Source of the DNA: Ostrinia nubilalis
Taxonomy: Eukaryota; Arthropoda; Insecta; Lepidoptera; Crambidae
Reading direction: 5' to 3'
Length of the DNA: 64,000 nucleotides
Assembly (NCBI RefSeq): GCF_963855985.1
Contig: NC_087104.1
Coordinates: 682,001-746,000 of the forward strand
Shown here piece after piece: positions 10,310-22,500 of the stretch. How positions within the stretch are numbered: the first letter of the stretch is position 1; each line of letters opens with the position of its first letter. The notes below the pieces were generated by a model. That model saw nothing but the letters and a program-made list of their open reading frames with translations, was not told where the DNA came from and ran no database searches. Made by a program: the position numbers and the translations under genes.

Positions 10310-11830
10310 TAGAAAAGCCATGTGTGTCGTAAGAGGCGACTAAGGAATCAAAATACTGGAGGATGGGCTGCAGCATCTTTCCAGGTATTATACTACCATA
10401 CTGCAACTACCAACCAGCCTGCAAAGCATGGTGATAACGGCAAAAACCCTCCATAGAGAACAAATCCAAAACTTTCTGACTCTAGTCGCCTGCAGCCCCG
10501 TTGTTCTAAACTCATCACAAAGACATCATGCATGACCCTCAAACCCAGAAACCAACTCTATTCCCGGGAGGGCGACCAACTGCCTCAGGTTGGTGTTAGG
10601 TTTATCTTCCATAAGTAAAAATGTTGGTCCAGGCTAGCCAATTTTCGCACATAGAAGAATGCCGAATAAAAGAAGCTCGAAAGATGTCGATTGATGAAGT
10701 TTAAGCCACGACCAGTGCCAATCCAGCTCCAAAACCCCACGAATTTTCAGCTCGAGTGGCAGAATAGATTGCAACCTACGAGGCTACGAAAATTTTAGCT
10801 GTTTCAGGAATGATCTCATCTGTTTTTAAGATTCTGCTTAGTATCGATGTTTAAATAGCTATCCAAGTCCTCACTCTAATACAAAGTGTATTATAGAGGC
10901 GATTATGTGTAATAAATCAAAAGTATGTATTTACGAGGATCAAATTTAATATACTACGTTGAATAACGAGGATAGCAGAACCGTTTTGGTAAATGCCTAA
11001 GCTGCTAGAAGAGATTAAGAACTAGTAATTAGGCTGAAAATCGAGATTATCCCGACACTTTAGCGAAGATATCTTAGACTTTAGCTTGAGCGAGATTAGA
11101 ATGCCCTGTTAAAAACAACAAGGTATGTACCAGGAGATGATGAAATCACAACTGAGCTTATGAAATTAAATGGAATGCTAATACTAAAGTCCCCTTAAAT
11201 ACCACCATGTTTAGTGGCCCAGAACCCAAAAAAATAAGGCATGGAGGTGGTAATCTGGAATCACATGGACGTCGGCGATGGTCCAGAGTCAGGTGAGACC
11301 TCCTGCTTCGGGCTTTATCGCTTTTTCCTGAAATATGACTGTCTATCGCTATCCGACATTCAGTATCCCAGACAACCTCATTTTCGGAAAGACGTTCTAT
11401 GTAATGCTGCGTCAAATTATGCAGAAGACTGATACTATATTCAGTCATTATTCTTGACCATTTTGTACTATAAGAAAACCTTCTTCGATTCGGTCGAGAC
11501 CTGGGCTGTGCTACAGTCTCTTTAATGGCGCCAAATTGACTGTTGATACATGCAACTTCTGAAGTAGGTACTTGTATGATAACTTCATCATATCAGCCCG
11601 CCTCCAAGATCAGAACTCGAAACTTATCTGGTTGCTCCGAGAATTAAGACAGGGAGACACCATAATCTCTTAAAGTCTTCACTACCTCCCACTTAGAGGT
11701 TTTCAAGCTTCTGAGCTAGAGCGAGCTCAGTATCAAGACAACTCCGATTCACTGACGATATTGTAGTTATGGCTGAGACCTTAGTAGACCTAGGTACAAT
11801 GCTCCAGAGCCAATAAGACCAATTCTGGCA
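10310..11830 (+). pseudogene. Decayed RTE-type LINE (reverse transcriptase relic)
   Basis: The stretch starting tgtgtcgtaagaggcgacta resembles the 5' region of lepidopteran RTE elements. Further on, broken plus-strand frames give VPGDDEITTELMK (about 11123-11165), FFDSVETWAVLQSL (about 11480-11522) and TDDIVVMAETL (about 11753-11785). These correspond to the RTE blocks around the A(P)GxDG, AFDSVxxxAVLQSL and F(A/T)DDI motifs of the reverse transcriptase. Stops and frameshifts are frequent. Two other RTE 3' ends lie in the NRF-6 introns. Confidence 0.7.
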
Positions 11831-12716
11831 ATAGGTTCGCCACCGGAGCCACCGAAATTGCGCCACCGGAATTAAAAAACTGTTACAAAATTCAAATTAT
11901 AAAGAAAACTATAATTCTGATCAATAATTTCTGTATGTAGATACAACAAAATACCAAACTTTAATCATGTAAAAGAATCGTTTAGCATCTAAATAAGTAG
12001 CTTTCACTCATACACTTGACAGCGGAATTGAAAAATTTTGTATTCCTATGCCATTGATACAAATGTTTACGTGTCTACTGGAAAAACAAAACCACAAGTC
12101 GCAAGTCTTTATAGCCCGATCAGGAGGACACAGCTGAGTGATGCAGGGAAGAACAACTCTACGTCTCTCAAAGCTTCTTTGGAGAAGTAAGAGAGTGTCA
12201 AAATTGAGCCACTGTAATTGCTTTTTTTCGTGGGACAATTTTGAAAGGCTATTTATAACACTTAAATTATGAAATATGACATTTCTTTTATATCATTTGG
12301 AAGACTTATTTAATGTATTTTATGACTATATTATTCTTAAATTACTAGAATCCCCGAGAAAGAAGGAATAACACAATTTATGTGTAGAAATAGAGTCAGG
12401 ACACGCCACCGCTATTAGATTTTGGGTCTTTGGAAAATTTTTCAGCACATAAAATAACTACCTATTGTCCTGAAAACTTTGCTATCATGTAAAACGCTAT
12501 TTAAACTATATACAGAAAAAAATTCGTTGCTCTAGTTACATTTCTCCCATCGATTCTCAGCTCCGCCGCGTAAAAAACGTGCTAGGGATATTCACCCACG
12601 TAAGAATCTAGATCCATCCGATCCAATATACCACTGGTATTTGTTTTAACGGTCATTCTCACGATTAGGCGTTCTCAGCCTAATTACCATATTATTTTTG
12701 AAATTTGACTTAATTG
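11831..12716. other. Intergenic with a repeated 'gccaccgaaatt' motif
   Basis: No gene seen. The motif gccaccg(a/g)aatt occurs several times at 11842-11876, once in weaker form near 12207, and also at 10037-10068 on the other side of the RTE relic. Its meaning is unknown. Confidence 0.4.
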
Positions 12717-12965
12717 ACTTTTTTTTTTTTTATGTGATAGGAGGCAAACGAGCAGACGGATCACCTGATGGTAAGTGATTACCGTCGCCCATAGACACCC
12801 GCAGACCCAGGGGCGTTACAGGTGCGTTGCCGGCCTTTAAGGTAAAGATACGCTCTCCTCTTGAAAGCTTGCAGGTCGTATCCGTCCGGAAACACCGCAG
12901 ACGACAGTCCATTCCACAGTTTGGTTGTACGGGGCAGGAAGTTTCTAGAGAAACGTACTGTACTT
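12717..12965 (-). mobile_element. LINE 3' end fragment
   Basis: Minus-strand copy of the element end at 1936-2577: FSRNFLPRTTKLWNGLSSAV, then the 3' UTR and an A-rich tail (the T-run 12719-12732). Strongly 5'-truncated. Confidence 0.8.
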
Positions 12966-13337
12966 AAACGCATTTAAATATAAAACACATGAAAAGTACG
13001 AATTTAACAATCGTAAAGGCGTCAAATTATTCAAAGCGGTTTTCGCGTAAATGAGATTCAAAAATTGTATGGTCACGGTAATTAGATAAGGCTAATACTT
13101 AATCTAACGGTACCTAATTAGAAAATATATGTAAAATAGCAAAAAAACAACATCATGCATTGATAAATTTGTACACAAATAATAGCGTCATATAAAAAGC
13201 TGTAGGTACTCTTAATAACCCTTTGCAAAAAGAAAAACGCTAATTTCTATTATTTATTGTATCATAATATTTTCAGTATACTGCAAGAATCGAGGCTATA
13301 ACAGGAACACTTAGTTTCAGCAAGAAGGGGCTATGTG

Positions 13338-15087
13338 TAGGGCATGCATTATTCGTTCGATATTGGTATTCGAATATTTCGAATACTAAAATTTATGGTA
13401 TTCGAATACTTCGAATAAAACGATTTTTTCGAATACTGCTTTTTTCAAAATAATGTAAATTAAAAGAAACACTTTTTTGTCTATAATCATTTTAATAAGG
13501 ATCAATTTGGTTAATATACAATCATCTAACTTCAATATCTATGTACTTGAAAAAAAAAACGCTGCTATCGAAGGTATTTGAAAAAATACTGTTCAAACGA
13601 ATGAAGCCCCAGATCGGTGATCTGATATACCTGAACACCAATTTGGTTTCCGGGAAAGACACTCCACAACTGAACAGGTCTACAGAACCATAAACATCAT
13701 CTCAGAAGCACTAGAAAAGAAACGATACTGCTCAGCTGCGTTCTTAGACATAAGTCAAGCCTTCGACAAGGTCTGGCATAGAGGGCTCTTGTACAAACTG
13801 AAACAGAACCTCCCATGCCCGTTCTACGAAATACTTAGGTCGTATTTTAAAGATTTGCTTTGAAGTCAGATCTGGAGACTCTTGTTCTGCCCTATGCAAC
13901 ATAACGTCCGGGATACCCCAGGGTAGTGTCTTAGGGCCCGTGCTATACCTATTGTTTACCGCAGACCTGCCAACAACTGCAAATACATTCACAGGAATCT
14001 TTGCTGACGACAATGTAACAATGGCAACACACGACGATCCAGTCACGGCCTCATTCTATCTCCAGGAAAGCCTGAAGGAAATGGAGAAATGGTACCATTC
14101 ATGGCGTATTAAAGCGAATGGAGAAAAATCTGCATGTTCATGTAACCTTCACTCTCAGAAGAAACTCCTGCCCACCGGTTAAACTTAATGGTATCCAAAT
14201 ACCTCAGGCTGAGCTGCTGAGGACGTTAGGTAACTGGGCTTGCACTTGGACCGCAGGCAGCAGGCTAACCTGGAGAAAGCATATATGGACAAAGAGGAAG
14301 CACCTAGATGCCAAACTAAGAAACATGATGTGGCTTGTCGGAGGCCAGTCACAGCTGAACACCACTAGCAAAATCATGGTCTACAAACCTATCTGGACCT
14401 ACGGGATACAGCTGTGGGGAACAGCTGCCAGCCAACTCCAATCTCGACATAATCGAGCGCTTCCAGACTAAAGCCATACGTTTGATTTACCAAATCCCGT
14501 GGTATATCAGCAACAGGCTCATCTAGCCCACAGTCAGAGAGGAAATAAAGAGAAAGGATAAACTTTCAAATCATCCAAACTCATCAGACCAACAACTCAT
14601 GACCATTGAAGGCTTCCTATTCAGCAGACTGCAAAGAGCTAGTGTCAAGAGTCTCCTTAGTAGATTCCAGGATAGTTGAGAAACCATGACCACTGAGGGC
14701 AACTGAGTCACTGGACTCCTGTTGATTTACTACAAACAAAAAATCTCATTACAACAGGAGAAAACTACACCATAACACTAGCACCATCGGAAACCATATG
14801 TCTGGCACTTTATTTTTCGCGAATATTGGTTGGCACTTGAAGGGATATCTGCGATTGCGCGCACTTGTCCATTCATCTAACCTTACCGCTAACTTCTTGC
14901 CCGCAGTTTTAATAGTTTTAAGTTTTGTTAAGTAGTTTGCGGTCAGATATTTTTACAAGTTTTTAATAGGAAAGGCGTATTCGTATTGTTCGAAAAGACC
15001 GAATAATTATGTAGATACTATTCGAATAATAAATGTGGCGAATATCCGAATAATATGGATATCCGGATATCCGAATTGCATGCCCTA
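13338..15087. mobile_element. hAT-like DNA element with an internal Jockey fragment, 8-bp target duplication
   Basis: Ends are TAGGGCATGCA and TGCATGCCCTA, and both flanks carry GCTATGTG (13330-13337 and 15088-15095), an exact 8-bp target duplication. Subterminal sequence is rich in 'cgaatattcg' repeats on both sides (13345-13435, 14990-15075). The middle (about 13556-14700) is a LINE fragment. The 8-bp duplication fits hAT; no hAT transposase remains. Confidence 0.8.
13556..14700 (+). pseudogene. Jockey-clade LINE reverse transcriptase fragment
   Basis: Plus-strand frames, broken in places, read AFLDISQAFDKVWHRGLL (about 13737-13790), then GIPQGSVLGPVLYLLFTADL (about 13911-13970), FADDNVTMA (13999-14025, the FADD catalytic box) and KLNGIQIPQAELLRTLGNWA. 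A YGIQLWGTAA block near 14400 and IERFQTKAIRLI near 14450 follow. These are the Jockey-type reverse transcriptase palm, thumb and C-terminal blocks. Endonuclease and 3' tail are not visible. It lies within the hAT-like element. Confidence 0.8.
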
Positions 15088-15095
15088 GCTATGTG

Positions 15096-15448
15096 TCACA
15101 TTTAAAATGAGAGCATTTAGCTGAATCAGAATCTGAATTTTGCAATTTGCTTTAAATGTGGTACAAACGATGGATACAGATAATGGATCAGGAAATTTGA
15201 CTTTTTGGATATGCATATATCGAAAAATGTATTAATGATATTAGTGTTTTTTCCTCTTTTTAATCTATCTGTGATCAGCCATCACCCATTATCAGATTAA
15301 ATTGAATTTGTAATAATGACAGTTCCAGCTCTGCATATCCCATGATTTGTCACCTCGATTCTTTTACAATAAGTTTTCAGATTGATGCTCTTTGCTTTTT
15401 CCTGAGCCTGAATGCAGAATTCTCAGAATTTAGAAGGGATGCAGCAAA
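15096..15448. other. Intergenic, no feature seen
   Basis: About 350 AT-rich bases between two transposons. No exon or repeat end recognised. Confidence 0.4.
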
Positions 15449-15450
15449 TA

Positions 15451-17553
15451 CAGTGTGAGTCACGTTAAAGTGTACATATCAAAATAGATGAAACTAGACC
15501 CATGGACCTATAAAAAAAGGCGGACGGAACTCGCGCTACAACAAAACTGTGACGCAAAATTTTGGCGTTTGTCTATTGTGTGAGTGAATTTAGGGATGCC
15601 ATGTTAGCCAAAACATTTTACCCATTTATTTTAAGAAAAACATAGATCGGCAGATGTTACTTGGAAATGTAGACAGAATTATTCCGTGCCATTTTAAAAG
15701 GATGAAAGGTGTATGCGTTGAGGTAGGCGCGAAATTTTCAATGTTCAAATTTTCTTACATTGTTTGCAAGTCAGTGTGTCAGGGTATGTACATAATGTTG
15801 ATCAAAAATGATTCACGCAGTTACAAATTACGAATCTTGTGTACATTATAATCATAATCTTATGCATCATCAATATATTATTATTATCTCTGATAGATTT
15901 TTTTTAACATACAACCTGACACTGACTTGCAATCAATGTAAGAAAATTTGAATTTCGCAGTTCCACATTTTTGGGAAGGATCAAATTTGCCCATGAAAAT
16001 ATATCCCATTAAAACACAATTATTATGATAAATTATTTTATTGCCATAGTATGCGTAATACATAACTAAAAAGTCCTAAAATCATTATTAATTTCCCATA
16101 TTTCGGGTAATTTTCCCACGTAAATAACTGAGAACACTGGTCTTTGACGTATTATTTTTTCGAGTGAATGACGTTTGATTTCAATTAATTTCAATATTTT
16201 AATGTCGGGAAATAAGTGATTGGATTATTATTTTGCCTGTGAAATGTGATTCCTTAATTTTTGTTTGTTCGAACAGAACGGTTTTTACACAATTTCATCA
16301 CACAAGACATGTCGTATTCGTGTTGTTTTTTCGCTGCTTAAATGTGTCAACTGTGTGAAGTTTTCACTCGAAGTGGTGTAACAGGGTGTGAATGTGTGCG
16401 TGCCGGCCTGTACGTACAGGCAAGCTGGTGTATCCTAATGTCACAGTATTTTGTTGATGAGAATCCGTCCGACTTTTTTTATAGGTCCATGACTAGACCT
16501 ATTTTTATCGACAAAAAAGAGGTCAAAAAATTTTTGAGATTTTTTTTTAATTTTTTATAGAATTTTTTTTCTTTCAATTACTTATTGTAAAGAAAACATA
16601 ATAACTTTTAAACTAAGCGGTATATCTTGATACAATAAAAACAGTAACAATGTTAAATAACAGGCAATACTAAAAAAATACAGAAAATACACAAAAAAGG
16701 CCAACAAATAATAAAAAATTATACTTTTTGAAAAAAATCCGCTTAAAAATTCGTGTTTTTTTGGTTATTTGATAAATTTCTCCAAAAAATGCCCCTATAA
16801 CAGGTAGTTTTTATTACTTTGTATTATTCTCTATCATATTACCTTCGTAAAACGAAAAATTGCATGTCTCTATCCCTATCACAACGTTTGCAATGATCGT
16901 TTGAACTAAGCCTCTCCGGGCGCGCCATTCAACGCTTCGTTAACAACAAAACTGAAAATGGCTCTAGATTTGTAATTTTGATAAAGACAAGTTAGATTTC
17001 AAATAAAAACAAAAGATTTCGAGGTAAATTAAACATTTTAGTTAAAATTAAAATTGTCTCTACCTGTAGCGGAGAATAATGTTGTTGCAGGCCTTTGTTC
17101 AAACGATCATAGCAAATGTTGTGATAGGGATAGAGACATGCGATTTTTGGTTTTACAAAGATAATACGATAGAAAATAATACAAAGTAATAAAAACCACC
17201 GGTTATAGGGGCATTTTTTGGAGAAATTTATAAAATAACCAAAAAAACACGAATTTTTAAGCAGATTTTTTTCAAAAAGTATCATTTTTTATTATTTGTT
17301 GGCATTTTTTGTGTATTCTATGTATTTTTTTAGTATCGCCTGTTATTTAGCATTATTACTGTTTTTATTTTATCAGGATATACCGCTTAGTTTAAAAGTT
17401 ATTACGTTTTCTTTACAATAAGTAATTTGAAGAAAAAAAATTCTATAAAAAATTAAAAAAAAAACTCAAAAATTTTTTGACCTCTTTTTTGTCGATAAAA
17501 ATAGGTCTAGTTTCATCTATTTTCATATGTACACTTTAACGTGACTCACACTG
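15451..17553. mobile_element. Second long-arm fold-back element, interrupted by a nested transposon
   Basis: Same ends as the element at 4995-6098 (CAGTGTGAGTCACGTTAAAG), flanked by TA (15449-15450, 17554-17555). Removing the nested 991-bp element plus one 8-bp duplication leaves exactly 1104 bases, the length of the first copy. The arms again fold back over about 450 bases. Confidence 0.85.
15501..16491. mobile_element. Nested P- or hAT-like element, 991 bp, 8-bp target duplication
   Basis: Begins CATGGACCTATAAAAAAAG and ends with its complement. The inverted repeats match at 27 of the first 28 positions. The exact 8-bp flank ACTAGACC appears on both sides (15493-15500, 16492-16499). CATG ends with 8-bp duplications are a P-element trait; hAT also makes 8 bp. 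No transposase frame is left. An internal inverted pair (15744-15783 and 15915-15952, core ttcttacattg.ttgcaagtc) adds a second hairpin. Confidence 0.85.
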
Positions 17554-17555
17554 TA

Positions 17556-18014
17556 TATTTCATGACGGTCTAGTCTTTGTTTGTAAGCTTTACAGGAATT
17601 TTCTACACCCTCTTTGACGTTTGGTATCACTTCAGTGGACTTTGTAAACCGGTCGATGCCATATGTCTACATGGGTCTTAGGATGCATTTGTATTTAGTT
17701 TGTTCTCCAAGATTCTTCTGCCCAGTATCCATTGCATATCACGAAGTTTTTTTTCTATGCATGCATAACAAAGCAGGTAGGATGCAGTCTAGGATGGTAC
17801 AAAGTGCCTAAACACTCTCGTCTTGAAAAGGCCCATTGTTTGTTCATTTGTTCCCTTTTGTTCTTAATGTGATCACGCCAGGTAAGTGTTACTGTTGGAC
17901 AATCTAATCTTCTTAGGGCAAAGTTAACATGGATAGATTTTAATGGTATTATATTAGAATTAATTAATGATTTAACATGTTAATATCAATTATTTAATAG
18001 TAAAAATAAATATC
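17556..18014. other. Intergenic, no gene seen
   Basis: No exon recognised. A phrase near 17745-17810 (aaagcaggtaggatgcagtctaggatgg...) resembles the repeat at 23885-23910. Confidence 0.35.
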
Positions 18015-18260
18015 TGGTACGAGACATGTTTCACGCAGGGGACATCTCCTGGCCATCAGGAAGCCCCGATTTCACTCCAGCTAACTTCTTTTTGTGGGGG
18101 TTACCTTAGGGGTTAAAATATACTCTAAAATCCAACAACCATGCAGCAACTGAAGCTGAACATTCGTCATGAAATCGAATCTATTTCGAGGTAACTATAA
18201 CGAAAGCTTTTCAAAATTTTGATGTCAGATTGGAAGAAAAGTCCGTAAAGTTGTTATGCG
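18015..18260 (+). pseudogene. Mariner/Tc-type transposase relic
   Basis: In one frame the sequence reads RDMFHAGDISWPSGSPDFTP then ANFFLWG before a stop, resembling the 'W-P-x-x-S-P-D-L-T-P...D-F-F-L-W-G' block of DDE transposases in the mariner/Tc superfamily. The third acidic catalytic residue is expected at the Asp/Asn before FFLWG; here it is Asn. Degraded similarity (leaning towards a typical lysine-rich C-terminal end) may continue to about 18260. Confidence 0.6.
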
Positions 18261-19598
18261 AAAGTCTAGGTATTTTATAATCATACTTATTCAATCGTGA
18301 GTGCAATTTGTAGGTAATAACTTCATACAACGGTGATTATAAATATATGGTAATTAGTACATGGAAATTAGAAAACGATAGTTTTTCTTCAAAATTTACA
18401 AAATCTCTAGGGTATGCAAATACTGTCTTACTACAACGTATGGAGGCCAAAGTATTGATTCTATTTAAATCAACAACGTGGATCTTCCTTCAAAAGTCTA
18501 GTTTAAAAATAAGGACATGGTAAATAGAAAAATTGAAAACCAAAGATATGGTAATTATACTCTTACGCAATTCATCGACGGTACGCCAACGCAATAGAAG
18601 TCTACTTGCTTACAGGTCATAGAACTAAGGGCTCGCGCCGCGCGCGTAAATGATGTGTCAAATATTATTATTTAGGCTTGTGTGCCCAAAAACAAAAAAC
18701 GTCACGGGAATTAGGATTTTCGCTCGGACAAGCAGTTTTTTAATTCTAATTATTTACAGAATGGTTCTATTGAATAGATATTTTGCTATGGATAAGACAA
18801 TCTTTTATACTCTTAAAAATGTTGAATGGAGTAAACCAAATCTTTACGACATAAAAATTACAGCCAACTTTTAACATTAAGTCGGTGTGCGGACGCATCA
18901 CGGTAATTAGAGAACAGGGTTTCATGAAATTAATTTAGACACAAATACTTAAAATAAAGGCCTATGATTTAATGCACAACTGGATAGGGTTGTTAAGTAA
19001 CATATAAAAATACTTGCATGTCTCTAATTTGTCATTTTTAACGATTTAACAGCCCGGACACGCAAAAACTAGCTCATCTGAGAATTGCCGTTAAATCTTT
19101 ATTATTTTCTATTCCGAACGGATACCACTTTTAAACAAATACCAAAACAAGTTTGTAGGTATAAGGTACAGTCAGTAAAAAAAAACCTTTAGTATGTACA
19201 TTTCCATAGACTGGGTTGACGACAAAAGTCACCCGTGCGCGAGCGCTTTGTCCAGCAGTAGGCGAATTAAAAATCAAAAGGGATTACCTGAGTAGTTAAC
19301 AAAAGCGATAGCGATTTAAGTAACTATGTAAGAGAGTAATGTACAGAACCCTGTGTGGCAAAGTACCAATCGGTATGCACTATATTTTTTTAAATTCAAA
19401 AATAATACCTACTCAAGAAGCACCTTGCATTGTTGAAGTAAACACATAAGAGGCGACAAGTGATCAACCTTTTCATAATTACATTCAATAGCACGCTACC
19501 ACCAGCGATAGTTACTTAATAACAATGTTGTAAATAAAATTAGCCAAATTAAGTTCATTATTTTAAAGTTATTTAATTGTGAATTGTTACTTTTAGCC
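18261..19598. other. Upstream region of the NRF-6 type gene
   Basis: No exon or repeat end could be supported. It holds the presumed promoter and any 5' UTR exon of the acyltransferase gene starting at 19599; no clear TATA box was identified. Confidence 0.4.
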
Positions 19599-22500
19599 AT
19601 GGAACTAATACTGTTCAGTTTACTGGTTCTGTTCCATCAGTCGGTATCGACAGAGGTGATCTACAATCTAAGCAGTAAGTATTGTCAAAGTTCATAAAAG
19701 TAATACACTCGGCGTCAAATAAATCGCACCTCCCGCGATAAGCACTTTCAAACGTATGCATCCCTATTTCCCACCAATATTGGTACCCATTTTTAAAGCC
19801 TAATAAATTCTAAACTTCATTTCATTAAAGGAAAGGATTTCACCCCAAAAATGTGTCTTTATAAGGATCCAGTCTCTTCTTAAAGCGACAGCCAACTTTT
19901 ATGGCCTAAAAACTGTTTAGTTGGGATTATTCGCTATCCCTCTGTTAAAGAGGACACGTGAGATCACCTATTTGGTTTTATAACCACAAAAATAGGTCTA
20001 ATTGATCCCAGAGAATCCTCATAAGAAGGCTCAAGGTCACCCAAAGAGCGATGGAGCGTGCTATGCTCGGAGTTTCCCTGCGTGATCGAATCAGAAATGA
20101 GGAGATCCGTAGGAGAACCAGAGTGACTGACATAGCCCGCAGAATCGCTAAAATCAAGTGGCAGTGGGCGGGGCACATAGCTCGAAGAGCTGATGGCCGC
20201 TGGGGCAGGAAAGTTCTTGAGTGGCGACCACGAGCTGGAAGACGTAGCGTGGGCAGGCCTCCCACTAGGTGGACCGACGATCTGGTGAAGGTCGCGGGAA
20301 GTACCTGGATGCAAGCGGCGCAGGACCGGTCTTTGTGGAAGTCCTTGGGGGAGGCCTTTGTCCAGCAGTGGACGTCTTTCGGCTGAAACGAACGAACGAA
20401 CGATCCCAGAGGTGGGCCACAAGTGAGGCCGTTTTTCAAGGCACATTTCAAAGTCAAAGTCAAAGTCAAAATTTCTTTATTTGTTTAGACTAATAAATAG
20501 TTCTTACAAATCGTCATATGCTCTTAAGGAGCCTCTACATGTCTCATAATCTTTTTACCCTACCAGCGCTTCGAGACCAACATTTGGCAAGTGCTGAGAA
20601 GAAGCGCCGCAACAAACTCAGTCACCACTGTCTGCCGGTTAATATAAATAAATAGAAATAGTAGTAGTAGGTACATTCGATTCAGGAGCAGTTCACTGAA
20701 TTTACCATGCATTCTTGTATGGTGTATCATAAGAATGGGTATACAAGATTGCGTGGTATATTAAACAAGGTAGTGACGTGCTAATATCTAGACTTACATA
20801 TTAAGGTACTAGTAGAAATGACTCGCATACATAAATTTGAATAACTTGGATTGACCAGTCCCCGAAAGCAGCGCCTGTTCACAGACATGACGAGTGAACC
20901 AGCCATCGCTTCACTCGACCATATTAGAGGGAATGTAACGACCCGCCTCACTACGCCACCACCCCAGAGACATTTTAGTGAGAATGACAATGCCAAGTTA
21001 TCTCTTTAAAAAAAACTAATAATAAAGCTAAGTAACAGTCCAGATTGAGAAGCATGGTTATAGTATATTATTTATGGTAGTTACCTGTTAATTGTTTATA
21101 AAAAAACTAAATGCGTTTGTCTTTAAGTTTAAATTTAAGTACTGGGCTTTCAAATACCTAACACAAATATTGTTAGGGCACCATGATTGTGTCAGAAGAA
21201 AATCTTTAAAGTTATTGTTTACGCTGTAAAAGACCTTGTACGAAAACTAAGATGATGAATAGGTAAAGGTTTTTTAGGTTCTTTCTTTTACGCTTGCGTC
21301 AACGCCAACACTTGCGTGTGTTACCTTACTGATCCTTGAATAATACCTACGTACCTATATTGTTGAAAAACATGGTAAATTTTATTGTACCTGATCATCT
21401 CTTACAATTATGTGAGATGCAGTCAGCAACAGCTTTCTCGTGGGGAATAAAAAACAAGTATGTAGATGTTAGCAATTAGTTAGCAGCAGCTTAACCATTT
21501 ATCTAGGCTTCTTTTTCAGGGGGGGGGGGGCTGTGCCCCTGACATGCCATGTCACTATCTAACTCATGATTAATACTATCAACTACCATCTTGAAATTGG
21601 CGCATGAGCATGCCCTTATTTTCAACGATTGCCGTTCTTGTACAATTACCCATGAGCATTGCCGTTTGATTTGATCACAATGTTGATGGATTTCCAGAGG
21701 AAGATTATGCACGAATGCCGCTGAAGACCGACCTGGACCGCTACCAGCACTGCCTGAACCAGCCGAATGGGGTGTACTGCTTCGCGCACGCCGACGTCGT
21801 CTCCGACGGCCCGAGCGAACTTCTGGATATGATGAGGGTCTGTACACCTTCCAGGCGATTACCAGCTTGGCCACTCTTTATTTATCTGATTTCGGTAGGA
21901 CACGTCAAAGTATCTTACTTTGACGTGTCCTACGTACTCTCTTCTTTTACGTCGGGAAATCCTTGGCGTAATGGCTGATGAGGACAACCAATGGATTATG
22001 CTAGATTCTCCCCGTCAAAAAAGCGGGGCCTACCCGCTAAACTAAAACCCGGAGCCCAATGAAACGGAGTTGCGAGTTACTGTCTAACTTGGACATTCGT
22101 CCGCTCCGTCTCAGGCTACCGCGTTTCAAGAGGAATATGGTGGATCCCCTTGGGTCATCAGCTAATGGCGACCTGAACCCTGGTGCGCCGCCACGGGTTG
22201 ACGAACCTGACTTAAGACGACTATTGTATTGTGGTTTTTATATCAGGGCTACTCAGCATACACGACCGCGCACCACAACTACACACGGCTGCGCCGCGGG
22301 CTGTGCATGACGCGCTCCTGCCGACAGTTCTACTCCGGGGACAGCGAGCCTGAACTGCGGGCAGCCGCCGAGGCCTGCCTCAACCACACACTGGCCCAAG
22401 AGTGCGGTCTAAAGACGAAAGTCACAAAGGTATTTTCTCAGAGCTAAGAGTCAGCTACTTCTAAACATTACAAGCAGATTGCTGCTGCTATTATATGTCT

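Noticed and set aside
20781..20996. Open frame of 71 codons, with a similar one at 33598-33792
   Set aside because: Both lie in the 3' UTR of the same LINE family after the reverse transcriptase stop; similarity is due to the shared repeat.
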